Positions 45,979 to 57,142 of a stretch of 64,000 nucleotides of DNA are shown piece after piece (position 1 is the first letter of the stretch; each line of letters opens with the position of its first letter). Source of the DNA: Brachionus plicatilis (Eukaryota > Rotifera > Eurotatoria > Ploima > Brachionidae); NCBI GenBank assembly GCA_010279815.1, contig QEOQ01000014.1, positions 201,940 to 265,939 of the forward strand, given 5' to 3'. The position numbers were made by a program, and so were the translations under genes. The notes under the pieces were generated by a model that saw nothing but the letters and a program-made list of their open reading frames with translations, did not search any database and had not been told where the DNA came from.

Positions 45979-46623
45979 GGCGCTACCTTGATGGGTGAAC
46001 TGAGTGAACGAAAACTTGTGAACTTGTCAATTAGTGTTAAGTTAGATCACTAAAATTATGTGAGCTTTTTTTTCGTGAGCTAATTTTTGTGCACTTTTTT
46101 TATTGTGAACCAAATTTTGCATTTTTTTATTTTATTTATAGTCTCGCTTTTTTTTCTTAATTGAATAATTTTGTGATAATGGATAATAAAAATCTAATTG
46201 ATAAATTTGTAAAAATGGGAATTTTATCTTAACGTTGTTGTGAAAAATGTAACTCTGATATTAAACTAGTAGTTAGAAAACGTAACGAAAATGGAAACGA
46301 ATTATTATCTTTAAGATGCAGTAATGATAAATGCCAAAAGTACCGCAGTTTATGCAGCGGTTCTTTTTTATCTCTTTTTAAAAAAACATAAGAAAAACAG
46401 TCATCGGAGAAAATAATTGGATAATTTTTTTAAACATAACTTATTGATTAATTAGAATTAGACTTAGACTTAGAATAAAATAAAAATATGTAAAAACTTT
46501 TTTAGATAAGATAATTGACATGTGAACTGAAGATCACAAATTTTTTTTTGTGTGATCTGAAGTTCACCAATTAGTTAGTTCACCAGCTCACAAAAATCTC
46601 AGTTCACCCATCAAGGTAGCGCC
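45979..46623 (+). mobile_element. Non-autonomous DNA transposon with 8 bp target duplication (Merlin-like)
   Basis: Terminal inverted repeats GGCGCTACCTTGATGGGTGA (continuing ACTGAG) start at 45979 and end at 46623. They are flanked on both sides by AAGGTTTG (45971-45978 and 46624-46631). The interior encodes a broken zinc-ribbon peptide (46179-46391). Length is 645 bp. The 8 bp duplication plus an ISXO2-like zinc ribbon suggests the Merlin/IS1016 superfamily; hAT elements also make 8 bp duplications and are the alternative. Confidence 0.82.
46179..46391 (+). pseudogene. Transposase N-terminal zinc-ribbon remnant
   Basis: ATG at 46179 (MDNKNLIDKFVKMGILS), an in-frame TAA at 46230-46232, then RCCEKCNSDIKLVVRK, LLSLRCSNDKCQKYRS and LCSGSFLSLFKK before the stop. 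The pattern CxxC...LRC...C...GSFxS resembles the zinc ribbon preceding the catalytic domain of ISXO2/Merlin transposases. The catalytic domain is missing. Confidence 0.6.
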
Positions 46624-46631
46624 AAGGTTTG

Positions 46632-47730
46632 AGCCTTATTTTTTTCTAAATTTTAAATTATAAATCACAAATCTCAATTTTTTATCTTTTCTATTTTCAT
46701 AAAATTTTAATAATTTGATCCATATTAAATTAGTGTTAAGAGTTAAAAAATTTCTCCTTTGATTTTGGCGGAATTTAAATAATTTTTCTTTACTATTCTA
46801 AAAACAGTTTTTATTTTTCGATATTATAAAATTAGATAACATAAACTATGAACATTCTAGAATTTTGTAGCCAATTTTTTTTATAACTAATTAATATTAT
46901 TTAAAAATCTCAATTATCTTAGATATTTTTTATAGAAATCTTCACAAATGTATTCCTTTTTTAGTAAGTGATTTTATTTAAAATAAAAGAACCTTAAAAA
47001 TTTTTTCTGTGAAATTTATAATAATAAAAATTTAAAAAAGTTTTAAGTCTTTTTTCTAATATAATTTAAACAAAAAGCAAAATGATTTATGAACTTTTGA
47101 TATCGGCAATCAAAAATGTTTTATTAATTTTTAAATTTTTTATGGCATAAAATTTTGGGTCATATTTATTCGGGCTCATCCAGTTACTGAAATGGGCTCA
47201 TTATTCATCAACAATAATTAGTAATTTGGTCTCATAATTTAATAAGACCGGCTCTTATTTAGTAATTTTAGAGACAAAAAATAATAAATAGATGAGTCCA
47301 AAGTCCTAGGTAGTAATTAAATATCCAATAATTAATTAATTATTAAGTCCAAAATAATTATGAGCCCTTTTCAGTAATAGAATAAGTCCATTTAAATTAT
47401 TCCCTAATATTTTAAACTTTTTTTAAAATTAATTGTGTATGATCATGACCAAAGACTTCAATTTGTCTAAAAAATAGTTCTAAAAAATTTAGCCTGTATC
47501 TAACAACAAAAGTTGTCAAATTTTTAAAAATAATTTAATTAAAGTTGATTTTAATTCAAATAAAAACCGAAAGAATAACGCAGCACTTAATAAAATTTTT
47601 TTAAAAAAATATATTAGAATGTTAATTCTAAATTTTAAAATGATACTTTTTTTAGTATAAATATTTTTTTAATACAAATAATATTTTTACATAAAATAAA
47701 ATGAACACCAATTTACATCAAAACTAATAA
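46632..47730. other. Spacer between the transposon and HIRA
   Basis: AT-rich; contains a small MITE at 47172-47390. No gene seen. Confidence 0.4.
47172..47390. mobile_element. Small MITE with imperfect inverted termini
   Basis: Left TTACTGAAATGGGCTCATTA (from 47184) and right TGAGCCCTTTTCAGTAA (to 47377) are near-perfect reverse complements, with weaker extension outward (GGGCTCATCC, AATAAGTCC). Internal AGTAAT/ATTACT and GGCTC words repeat. About 200 bp, non-coding. Confidence 0.65.
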
Positions 47731-50700
47731 TCAAGCTTGTTCTTGTTCCATTGGAATCTGATTTTTTTCACTTGGCTCTTCGGAACAATTTTCATTTTTT
47801 TTTACAGTTTCGCGACAAGATATATTTTCGGAAGCCATTATTTTATTCAAGACACTTTTTTTCGAATTAACTTTCTCTTCCACTTGATTCAATTGATCCT
47901 TCAGACTCGAGTACAATCTTTGAAGTTCCAAATTTTGAGCCATGATGGGAAGCATTTCCTTTAAGATGTCTCTTTTTTTTATATTCAAAACTTTGTCGCA
48001 CCAATTAGCCGAATAGACCGGTCCCAATAGAGAACTGCACAAGCTGGCTAATTTTTCCTCATAATTGTTCTCGACCAAATATCGAGCCAGAGTAAGCAGC
48101 CAAAATTTGTACTCTTTAGCAGACTTTAAGCCCAAAGCGGCATTTATTTGCGACTCCAACTGAACCAGAGTCAAATCTTTCTTGTTAATGAGATCATTTG
48201 AGTAGTCAGAATTTTGATAAATTAAATTAATTGATCTGGAAAGGCTTTAGAAAAACAAAAAAATATATTTTTTTTTTGACAAAATTTTTAAAATACTTAG
48301 TGCTCTTTTCATATGACTGAATGTAATCAAGAGGTCTATCATTCATCTGGTCATTTTCACTCGACTGAGTAAATATGCTATTTGATTTTATTATTAGTTT
48401 AAGGCTGTCTTTCAAAACCGAACCATTTAATGGAACAAGTTGCCAGCACCGCAAATCCAGAGAGTAAAAATAAGACTTATTTTCAGACAGATGCATGACC
48501 GGTGTTCCATTCTCAGTCACAAATGACTTTATCAAAGATTTTCCTTAGGTCAAAATTTAGATGAATTGTTTTTTTACAAAAATTTTTACCTTCTACTATG
48601 TATTGGCAAGATTGATGGGAAACAAGAGTAGTCAATGTGTCGAAAGAGTTGGTCACCGAAGCCTCTGATAGAGTGTCATTTTTGCTCGGGTCCACGGTCA
48701 ACAGCCAAAGGTACAAAAAGCCCTTTTCGGTAACCACCATTATGTAATTCAGATTGGAATAATTCGATATGGACAAAACAGCTGCTTTTGAATCCAAAAC
48801 AATGGGTGAAGATATCAAAGAACCATTCAGTAGTTTTAACAAGTACAAATAAGCATCTTGGCACACACAGGCCACTAGTGATCTATTCAGTTTAACTTCA
48901 CATACAGGCTCATTAAAATAGTACATCCATTTAAGTTCCTGTCGATTTTCTTTGTTAGTTAAAATATATTTTATTGAATTTAACTTTGGGGTATTGGCAT
49001 CGGACTCGGTGGCAAAATAGATTGAACGTTGGTTTTGTTTTAAGGCTATTTGGTTGTGTATTGATATTAAGTCGTTTGATTTTCCGATTTTTGTCGACTT
49101 GTCCGTGAATTTCAAAGGTTCCAGATATTTGTCCCCAGTGGTCAAATTGGGCTTGAATTTTGGTGCTTGCTGTTGATTACCAGAAAAAATTATTTGAGTG
49201 CCAGCTTGTTCAATGGGTCTTTTGTCGGCAAAAATTGTTTCCGGCTTGTTTGAGATGTCCCTCACGGCTAAAACTTTTTTTTGTAATTTGGCAATATCAG
49301 TGTCAGGCTTTTTTACAGGTGCAGGCACTGGATCTGGATTTGTCTGAGCCGAAACTTCCTTCATTGGTTCAGATGGCTTGACCAAATCCACAAATTGACT
49401 TGAGGACTGGCTTGGTTGACCAAATCCAATCGAGCTGGAAAAATTTTCATTGGACAAATGAACAGAACTAGCTCCGAATGGCTTTGGCGCGTTGTATTCG
49501 CCTGGTTTAGCCACGCATATTGGGGTTATGCGGCGCCTGCCATCTGGCATTCGTCTTTCAATTTGTTTAAAATTCTGGAATACAAAAAAAAATAAAAAAA
49601 ATTCATTTAAAAAAATTTTATTTAAAATATTTAAATTTACTTCAGGAGGCTCGGAATTTGAATTGGTTGACACAAACGGATTAGAGTATCCTTTGAAAGA
49701 AAAATTCGATTGAGAATTTTCGGAGAAGACCACTTTTTTTATTTCGTTTGTTTGGGCGAGCAAAATTTCCGGATTTTCAATAAATTTTAAATTTTGGCAA
49801 TTTTTTTTTTCACTCTTGTCCGAATTAAATTGATTATTCTTGGCTATTTGCTCGCTTAAACTGAGGCCATACTTAGATTTGTAGATTTCATCGGTTTCGC
49901 TGCTACTCAATGGTGTGCCCACATCGGCATGCGGGAATTCCAAGTATAAAACAGTGCCATCCATCGAACAGGCCAACAGGCCGGGTTGTCCTTCTTTTCG
50001 CCAAGATAAATCCATTACAGGGTTGTCAAACACGTCACCAATGACACATAAAGGCCTGCTGTAGCTAGTCAACCAAATTGAAACAGATCTGTCGCGGCTG
50101 CCCACAGCGCACAAGCAGTGGGTCTTTTCTGAGTCGGTGCTTTTTAAAATTTTCGGATAAAATCTCTTCAAAAAATTGAATTATTTTTTTTGTCAGGGAA
50201 TTTTTTGTCTACCAAAAATACTCACAACAGTGGTAACAGCTTTTCGATGACCAACAAAGTCAAGTTTAGTATTCCATTTATTTATCCGGTCGATCACTTG
50301 AGCCGTGGGTGCACTGTTGTTGATGGCATGTGCACTTAAAATTATTTGTCCATCGGGAGACCAGCCCAAGCGCAGAACATGAGTGGTGCCAGTGCAATGC
50401 TTAAACGGCTCGTCAATTGATTTTTCCAAGCTCCAATCTGAGGTTTTCCAAATTTTTAGGGTTTTGTCATCCGACTTAAAATTAAAAAAAAAAAAAACTT
50501 AAAATTAATTAAAATTTTTTATTCAATTTTTGACTACTTGTGAAGCAAAATATTCCCCAATAGGGTCCCAAGCCACTCCTTTGACAAGACCACTATGAGC
50601 ACTAATTCTTTTTATTATATCCGGAAATTTCAAAGCATTCCAAATTATGATTGTGTTATCAACGCTACAGCTTGCTAGAAAAGCGTCAGTCGACGACCAT

Positions 50701-51352
50701 GCCAAGTCCAGAATATCTAAATTTTTTAACTAGAAATTTTACTTTCATTTTTTTAGTTTAAAATTACCGCCTGAATGGCCACGAAGAGTGAAACCACATT
50801 TCCAGTTTTCAATATTTTGAAACCCCTGTCTGTCAACAATCAAATAATTAAAAGTCAAATTAGGTAAATATCTAAGTACCCTGATGCAAAGTGCCAAATC
50901 ATTATTAACTTGTCATCACTTCCGCTGGCCAAAAAAAGACCATTATTTGACCATCTGACACAATTGACGCAAGCTGAGTTTAATTTTGTTTTAATTTAAT
51001 TAAATTTTTAAAATTATAAAGTGCTCATAAAGTACCTATGTGGTGATCCATGCTGCATAAAATTTTTGGAACATTTTCATCTATTTCCTTGGACTTGTAC
51101 AAAATAGGGCCCATGTTCCAAATTGCCACTTTTCCGCTATCATTTCCTGTTGTTTGTGTAAAATCGGTGAAATTATTGTAGTTTATTTAAATTTTGAATA
51201 CCTTGACCACCAGTGGCAAATCTGGAGCCATCCGGGTGAACATCAATTGAAAATATTGCATTTCCTTAATAAAATAATAAAATTTAGGAAAAATTTTGTT
51301 GCCATTACTAGATACCATTGTGGTTAACCCAGTAGGGTTTAAAAAGCTTCAT
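47731..51352 (-). CDS. HIRA: HIRA histone H3.3 chaperone
   Basis: Eleven exons in coding order: 51352-51316, 51264-51202, 51146-51036, 50973-50880, 50829-50768, 50716-50538, 50474-50226, 50165-49641, 49574-48590, 48543-48297, 48244-47731 (3066 nt, 1021 residues; human 1017). Phase is kept throughout. HIRA deposits H3.3-H4 independently of replication, with UBN and CABIN1 and via ASF1. The N-terminal WD40 propeller is close to human: MKLFKPYWVNHNGNAIFSID, NDSGKVAIWNMGP, WSSTDAFLASCSVDNTIIIW and GTTHVLRLGWSPDG. The ASF1-binding B domain is MPDGRRRITPICVAK (about 449-463). The C-terminal region carries ALGLKSAKEYKFWLLTLARY and LLPIMAQNLELQRLYS, the trimerisation and CABIN1-binding part. The middle is Ser/Pro/Lys-rich. 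Exon 5 uses the acceptor GACAG so that GFQNIENWKC stays in frame. Confidence 0.96.
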
Positions 51353-53157
51353 TGCCAAATTAAGTATCACACTGGGTTTATTATTATTATTTGAAGTTTT
51401 TTTTTATTTAAATTTAATTTATTCGAATAAGTTTTGAATTATAAAAATTTTAAAAACTAATGAAATTCAATCAATGTCATAAAAAACAAAACAAAAAGCT
51501 TTAGATTGCTCAATTAGAATTGGACCATTATTTCATCAGAAATTGAGCTACAACAATCAATCGATGGTTCCCCATAAAAATAGAAATAAATCGAAAAGTG
51601 AAAAAAAATAATTTAAACTGAAATGGATCTTGGTTTGAGAAGATTTTTATTTATTTTTTATTTTTTTTTTTGATATTTCAACTCAATCAAAAAGATCAAA
51701 GGTCAAAACCTAAAAGGCATGATTGAGCTCATTTATTTAAAAAAAATAAAAATAGAAAAAAAATTTAAAAATTAACTTTTTTAATGTTAAAAAAGACAAA
51801 AAATAAAACATGAATAAGATTTAAATTGATAATTTATTTGATTTACTAAAAAAATAAAATTTTATTTTAGTTATAAAAGGTGCAAAATAAGTAAAGTATT
51901 TTTTTAAATATTTTTTATTTACTTTTATTTAAATTTATCAAAAAATGAAAAAATTGTATTTGACAACGCCCACAATTTGAATTATCAAATTTTTAAAAAT
52001 TAGTTATTTTTTTCCCATTTATTAAAATGATGTGCTTCTGTTTTTTTTTGAGTCCTACTAAAACATTGACCGCCCAAATTTTGATCGAAAATTTTGAAAA
52101 TCATTCGATTCAGAAATTTCTCTTCTTTTTGAATATAATGATAATTTTCTTGATTTCATTATTATTTTTAGCGAAAAAACAAAAATTTATTTTTTAGAAA
52201 CCTGACCCCTCTACTGACCCCAATTTTATACGACTAACCTCCAACTAGCCACCATTTTAATTGTAGAGAATTTCAGCGTTTCAAAAATGTGCCTGGTTTT
52301 TAGAAAGAGAGAATAGTTTTTAAAATATTTCGAAAATTTTTATAATAATTAAAAAAAAATAATTTTTAATAAGTTTTGTTTTATTAATTAAAAATTTAAA
52401 AATCTATATTAAAAATCTTATTAAATATCTTAGATATTTAAATAAGTAAAAAAAAATAAACATAAATGAGGTGAGAGTTTTTATTTTTGCTATCTTTTGC
52501 CTCTTTTTTTCATCTACGTAACATATTCTTTCAAAGATGAAATATTCTCTCTGGACAAAAAACTAGACAAGGAAAGCTGATTGGAAAAGTTTTACTTACT
52601 CTAGTTTTTTGATAAATCTTAAAATTCTTTATAAGTAAAAAAGGTTTAGCTGCATAAAATTAGGAATCAATAGGAGGTCATGTTTTTGAAGATATAAAAA
52701 TTCACTTTTTTGAAAAAAAAATCTTGGAAAAATCTTAAAATCGAAAATCTTAAATAATTGAAAAGTACAGAAAATTCCAAACTAAATCACTTATTTAAAC
52801 TTTTAAAAATATTTGTGCTTTGTAAAATAAGTGGGGTTCAGTATTTATGAAGGATACTTTTTTTCAATACCATTGTTTTAGATTTGTTAAATTAAAAAAA
52901 TGTGAGTGATTTACAAAAACAATAATGATCATTTAATATGTTTTGAAAAAAATCAAATTTTCAGTCTATAATTTATTTATAAAAATATTTATTTTTCAAA
53001 AAATTTCAGAAAACTAAAGAAAATCCATTTGAAAGTCGAAATTACCAGAAGTTAATTAATTTTAAATTAAAAAAAAATCATTAGAAATTTTTTTTGGTTT
53101 TAAGATTTTAATGGAGAAAGTTTTAAAAAAAATTCAAAGCATTCAAAAATCCTCAAA
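51353..53157. other. Spacer upstream of HIRA and the DEG/ENaC gene (divergent)
   Basis: AT-rich. It contains the degenerate copy of foldback family C at 51785-51958. No gene seen. Confidence 0.45.
51785..51958. repeat. Foldback family C, degenerate half copy
   Basis: AAAAAAGACAAAAAATAAAA, AATAAGATTTAAAT and ATAAAAGGTGCAAAATAAGT follow the order of the reverse complement of the element at 38877-39224, centre then one arm. The other arm is absent. Confidence 0.65.
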
Positions 53158-54585
53158 ATGAATCAACCTAAAATGAAGCAAACAAAAATTGACCCTGTTA
53201 AGTCTAAATTATACAAGATTTTACACGAATGTTTACTTTTGTCCACCAGCCATGGATTTCCCAATATTATAAGATCAAAAAATTTGTTTATAAAAACGAT
53301 TTGGATGTTTTTTTCTGTTTTATCAACAGGTCTATGTGCGTACATGGTAACTAAAAATATCATCAATTATATGAAAAGTGAAGTTATCACGAAAACAAGG
53401 ATCATTAATCATTACTCGGCCGAGTTTCCTACTGTAACAATCTGTAACATGAATTTTTTCACTTCAGATTTTTCAGTCAGCTTTTCCAAAATTTTTGAAA
53501 ACCAAACTTTAGAAACAAGTCCATTGTCAGGTCTTTTTGAGTATAATTACCGAAATCAAGCAAAAAATTCTGAACAATATGAAAAACAGAAATATTTATA
53601 TGGTGATTCAATTGATAAAATTATGGTCGAATGCTATTATGATTTTTACCCCTGCAATCGCTCACAATTTAGACTAATTTCACATCCAAACAATGGAAAT
53701 TGTTACCAATTCAATTCTGGAAAGGATAACCAAGGAGATTTAAAAACTATTCATAATTTTGATAGAATTGGTGGTTTGAGACTTATTTTAAATCTGAGTG
53801 TACCAGAGGGCTTAAAATATCTCAATCCGAACTTGGGTGGCTTGATTTACATTCATAATCACACAACATATCCGACCTTGGTAGATCCAGTCACAGTACC
53901 TTTGAAAACAGAAACAAACATTGCACTTTCTAGAACATTTTATGAACTACAAGAAAAACCTTACAGTAATTGTGAAAAAAATAGCAATTATCCAAACTTC
54001 TTTTCATCCAAAGATTATAAACTCGACAGCAACTATGAAAATGAATACACTCAAATACTTTGTGCTAATAATTGCTTTCAAGATTTGCTGCTCCAAAACT
54101 GTGGATGTCAGGATACATTTTTTGCTACATTTTTAGGATTACCTTTATGCCTTAATCAAACTCAGATTAACTGTTTAGATGAATTATTTATTAATGAAGA
54201 AAATTTCAGAAAATGTTTTGTAGAATGTCCACTAGAATGTTCTGGTATGTGGTTTGATAAGACTATTTCCACTAACCATTTTTCTGCGTCAAAATACCAA
54301 GAGCTGTTTCGCAAATATAATAAAAACGAAGAAATTTATTTGAATAAAAATGATTCTTTTGATACCATTGCAATAGTAAACATTTATTATAAAAGTCTAA
54401 GTTATACTAAAATAATCGAATATCCAACAATTGAATTCGTTGATTTATTATCAAGCATTGGTGGCATTGGAGGCTTATTTTTGGGAATAAGTGTTCTAAC
54501 CTTAGTTGAATTCTTGGAATTAATGGCTTTAATTTTTTTAGAAATTAAGAATCACAAAAAAAGTCCTCTTAAAAAAATAATTTAA
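53158..54585 (+). CDS. DEG/ENaC-family (ASIC/FMRFamide-gated-like) sodium channel subunit
   Basis: Intronless, 475 residues, at the short end for the family (usually 450-650). These are trimeric amiloride-sensitive cation channels gated by acid, peptides or touch. The N-terminal cytosolic part has LLLSTSHGFPNIIRSKN with the family His-Gly gating motif. TM1 lies at about 47-67. The cysteine-rich extracellular region includes EFPTVTICNMNFF after TM1, and later QILCANNCFQDLLLQNCGCQ and CFVECPLECSG. A pre-TM2 segment is followed by TM2 with SIGGIGGLFLGISVLTLVEF; GIS stands where GAS is usual in the selectivity filter. N-glycosylation sequons are frequent. Start: first ATG; a second in-frame Met follows at residue 6. 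The ligand is unknown. Confidence 0.92.
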   Translation: MNQPKMKQTKIDPVKSKLYKILHECLLLSTSHGFPNIIRSKNLFIKTIWMFFSVLSTGLCAYMVTKNIINYMKSEVITKTRIINHYSAEFPTVTICNMNFFTSDFSVSFSKIFENQTLETSPLSGLFEYNYRNQAKNSEQYEKQKYLYGDSIDKIMVECYYDFYPCNRSQFRLISHPNNGNCYQFNSGKDNQGDLKTIHNFDRIGGLRLILNLSVPEGLKYLNPNLGGLIYIHNHTTYPTLVDPVTVPLKTETNIALSRTFYELQEKPYSNCEKNSNYPNFFSSKDYKLDSNYENEYTQILCANNCFQDLLLQNCGCQDTFFATFLGLPLCLNQTQINCLDELFINEENFRKCFVECPLECSGMWFDKTISTNHFSASKYQELFRKYNKNEEIYLNKNDSFDTIAIVNIYYKSLSYTKIIEYPTIEFVDLLSSIGGIGGLFLGISVLTLVEFLELMALIFLEIKNHKKSPLKKII

Positions 54586-54955
54586 TCTACAAACTTTATT
54601 TTTTACAATAAAATTTTTCAATTTTTTTTTTAAATAAATGGGCAAAAATATAATTAGGATTTTTTCACTTATGTTTTATTTAATAATAATGATGATAAAA
54701 AATAAGCATTTTATTATTTGAATTTTGCGAAAATAAATTTTTAAGAGACCCGAGTGTTTTTTTCACGATGACAAAAGTTTGTACATCTTTATCAATTCTT
54801 TTTCTATGAAACATAAAAATAAAATTATTTTTCAAAATTTTGAAGCATCTTTATCTACCTCAGTCTTGCTTAATTTATATAAAGTGTTTTGAAATTCACA
54901 TTTTTCCAGATTTTAATGCAAGATCCAAAAATTTAAAAGCAATTAATTTAAACAT
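54586..54955. other. Convergent 3' spacer
   Basis: Between the converging stops of the channel and LRR genes; AT-rich, with AATAAA-like signals near 54608. Nothing else seen. Confidence 0.4.
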
Positions 54956-57142
54956 TTATTTGAAAAAAAAGCCATAAAGAATGCAAATATTTACATTGAT
55001 GACTAGTAATGAGAGTTTTTTGTGAATCGGGCTGATAGAGTTTGCTTCCTGGAGCATCATTTTTTCAATATTGTAGTCATAGTCGAAGTAGATTTCGTTG
55101 CGGAAATCGAAGTTGTGGTCATAAAGCAAAGCAGCACAGTCCAAAGACTGGGCCTCGGACTGGCATCGGCTGTAAATGTAATCGTAATGTCTTTGGGAGC
55201 ACACACGGGCAAAAGATAGCGTATTGTTCAGGCACTCGACACCTTGATAGTTTATTGAGTAGGGCGGATTGTATACCGTGAAAAAGAACTCACAATTGTT
55301 GGTACAATTCAAAGGATTGTGCATTATTTGCACGAATCTCAGGTGTTTGAAAGCCAAGGTGAACGCGCACGTATTAAGCCGCGATATCTGGTTCCAATTG
55401 AGAAAAAGTCTGCGTATGGTGTTCTGCAAGCCATAGAATGCACATGTGGTGATGTATTTGATGTTGTTGGCGGACAGGTCCAGAAAGTTAAGCGACTTCA
55501 GGTGCATGAACTGGCCCGGTCTCAGGAACTCAATTTGGTTGTTGGCCAAGCGCAAGTGGCGCAGCTCGGAAAAATTTCTACTTGTCAAAAATGTCAAATT
55601 TTCGAGCTTGTTTAGTCTTAGATCCAAAGAGATCAAATAATTGACTCCTTGAAAGACTGCAGGATCTATGTACCTCAATCTATTGTGACTAATTATTAAA
55701 TATCTTAAATTTGTTAGATAGGAAAAAATTGATTCATTCAAATGGACCAATTTGTTGAAGCTTAGGTCAAGTTTTTCAATCAGACCGGGTCCATAGTACG
55801 AACGCTTATCAATTGAAAAAGCGTCCACTTCTATTGATTCTATTTGATTCTGTGACAAATAAAGTTCGATCAAATTGAACATAAAACCAAATGAATAATT
55901 TCTCAATACTTTTATTTGATTTTGACACAGGTGTAAACACTTTAGATGGCCCAAAAACTTGAATGCCTCTTGGGGAACTTGGCTCAGACTGTTTCGATTT
56001 AAGTTTAAAATTTGCAAAATTTCCTTTTGCTCCTTGAACATGCCAGCTGGTATTTGGGACACCCGATTGTCGCTCAGGTCTAAATAGTGCAGGCTTTTTA
56101 GACCACTTAGGGATTTGTTGAAGACCTGGACAATCAAGTTGTGGCTCAAATCGAGCCGCTCTAGCATCCCCATGCTTGAAAATTCATAGTTTCTTATTTC
56201 TCTGAGTCGGTTTTGAGACAAATTTAGGAAAATTAAGTCCGAGTATTGTGTGTCCAGAATTTTGAATGGAAGAATTGAGAGAAAGTTGATGGACGCGTCC
56301 AGATTAATGAGTGACGAGTGCAAATTGGTGGTGTTTGCAAAGTGGCAGCTTTTGGCATGGTAGAGGCGAAATTCTTGGCTGTTGTAAAAGTCGACTAGAA
56401 ATGATGTCAAGTGGTTTTGGCTCAGGTTGAGCCGCGTCAAAAAAATAAGAAAGCCGATCTCAATGCGTTTTAGTTGGTTGTTTGACGCGTCCAGACTTTC
56501 CATCTCTAGGTAGCACAAGTCCAAGTGGGTCTTTATGTCCAAGGATTCCAGTGAATTGTTAGATAGTTTCAGTGAATTTATTTTTAGCTCATAGCTGGTG
56601 TTATTTATTAAATTAATTGATTTTAAATTGTTGTTTTCCAAATTTATTTGCTCAATTTTGAGACTTTTTTTGTTTGTATTTGTCACTTGGTGGCCCAGTC
56701 TAGAGAGCTTTAGCAAAGATGAATTTTCAGCATTTTTGCACTCGGTACTTGGGTCTAGACTTGAGGACAAATCGAGCACATTTATTTTTTCTAAAGGTAA
56801 AAATGGCCGAAAATTTGACAGAAAGGAGAAATTTTTGCATTTTAAGTTAACATTCCAGTTGATTGCTGTCCCGGTTTGGTAAAATGGTGGAATTGTGTCA
56901 AGTCTGTCTGAATAAATGCATTCGATGGTGCTTGTGTTAAAGTTGCATCGGCATCCGGTTTGTAAACTGCTTGAGCCGAATTCCAGTGGGCACCGTTGGT
57001 CAAGTTGGTCAACGTGGACCGCTTTTTTTGTGGTTGTCGTTGTGTCGAACACTATTTCGTAGGGTTTTTTTATTAAAATGTCTTTGAAGTTAAACGCAAA
57101 GACTGTGTTTATTACGGCTAAAATAATCAAGGGAAAAAACAT
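54956..57142 (-). CDS. Secreted or membrane-anchored leucine-rich repeat protein
   Basis: Single exon, 728 residues. A signal peptide is evident (MFFPLIILAVINTVFAF). A cysteine-rich LRR N-cap follows at about 50-85 (CPLEFGSSSLQTGCRCNF). About 19 LRR units of roughly 24 residues then run to about 600, for example LDLSHNLIVQVFNKSLSGL and LRLANNQIEFLRPGQF, with the xxLxLxxNxL signature in most. A C-terminal cap (NPLNCTNNCEFFF) carries several cysteines. The last 20 residues are hydrophobic (LSLLVINVNICILYGFFFK), suggesting a tail anchor or GPI signal. The type resembles chaoptin/slit-like adhesion receptors, but no orthologue is assigned. Many N-glycosylation sequons. Confidence 0.85.
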   Translation of the reverse strand: MFFPLIILAVINTVFAFNFKDILIKKPYEIVFDTTTTTKKAVHVDQLDQRCPLEFGSSSLQTGCRCNFNTSTIECIYSDRLDTIPPFYQTGTAINWNVNLKCKNFSFLSNFRPFLPLEKINVLDLSSSLDPSTECKNAENSSLLKLSRLGHQVTNTNKKSLKIEQINLENNNLKSINLINNTSYELKINSLKLSNNSLESLDIKTHLDLCYLEMESLDASNNQLKRIEIGFLIFLTRLNLSQNHLTSFLVDFYNSQEFRLYHAKSCHFANTTNLHSSLINLDASINFLSILPFKILDTQYSDLIFLNLSQNRLREIRNYEFSSMGMLERLDLSHNLIVQVFNKSLSGLKSLHYLDLSDNRVSQIPAGMFKEQKEILQILNLNRNSLSQVPQEAFKFLGHLKCLHLCQNQIKVLRNYSFGFMFNLIELYLSQNQIESIEVDAFSIDKRSYYGPGLIEKLDLSFNKLVHLNESIFSYLTNLRYLIISHNRLRYIDPAVFQGVNYLISLDLRLNKLENLTFLTSRNFSELRHLRLANNQIEFLRPGQFMHLKSLNFLDLSANNIKYITTCAFYGLQNTIRRLFLNWNQISRLNTCAFTLAFKHLRFVQIMHNPLNCTNNCEFFFTVYNPPYSINYQGVECLNNTLSFARVCSQRHYDYIYSRCQSEAQSLDCAALLYDHNFDFRNEIYFDYDYNIEKMMLQEANSISPIHKKLSLLVINVNICILYGFFFK

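Noticed and set aside
50768..50835. HIRA exon 5 with acceptor ACAG, reading GGFKILKTGNVVSLF
   Set aside because: The frame is open but loses the conserved NxEQWRCxxxLRxHSGD segment; the acceptor 4 bases upstream restores QNIENWKCGFTLRGHSG.
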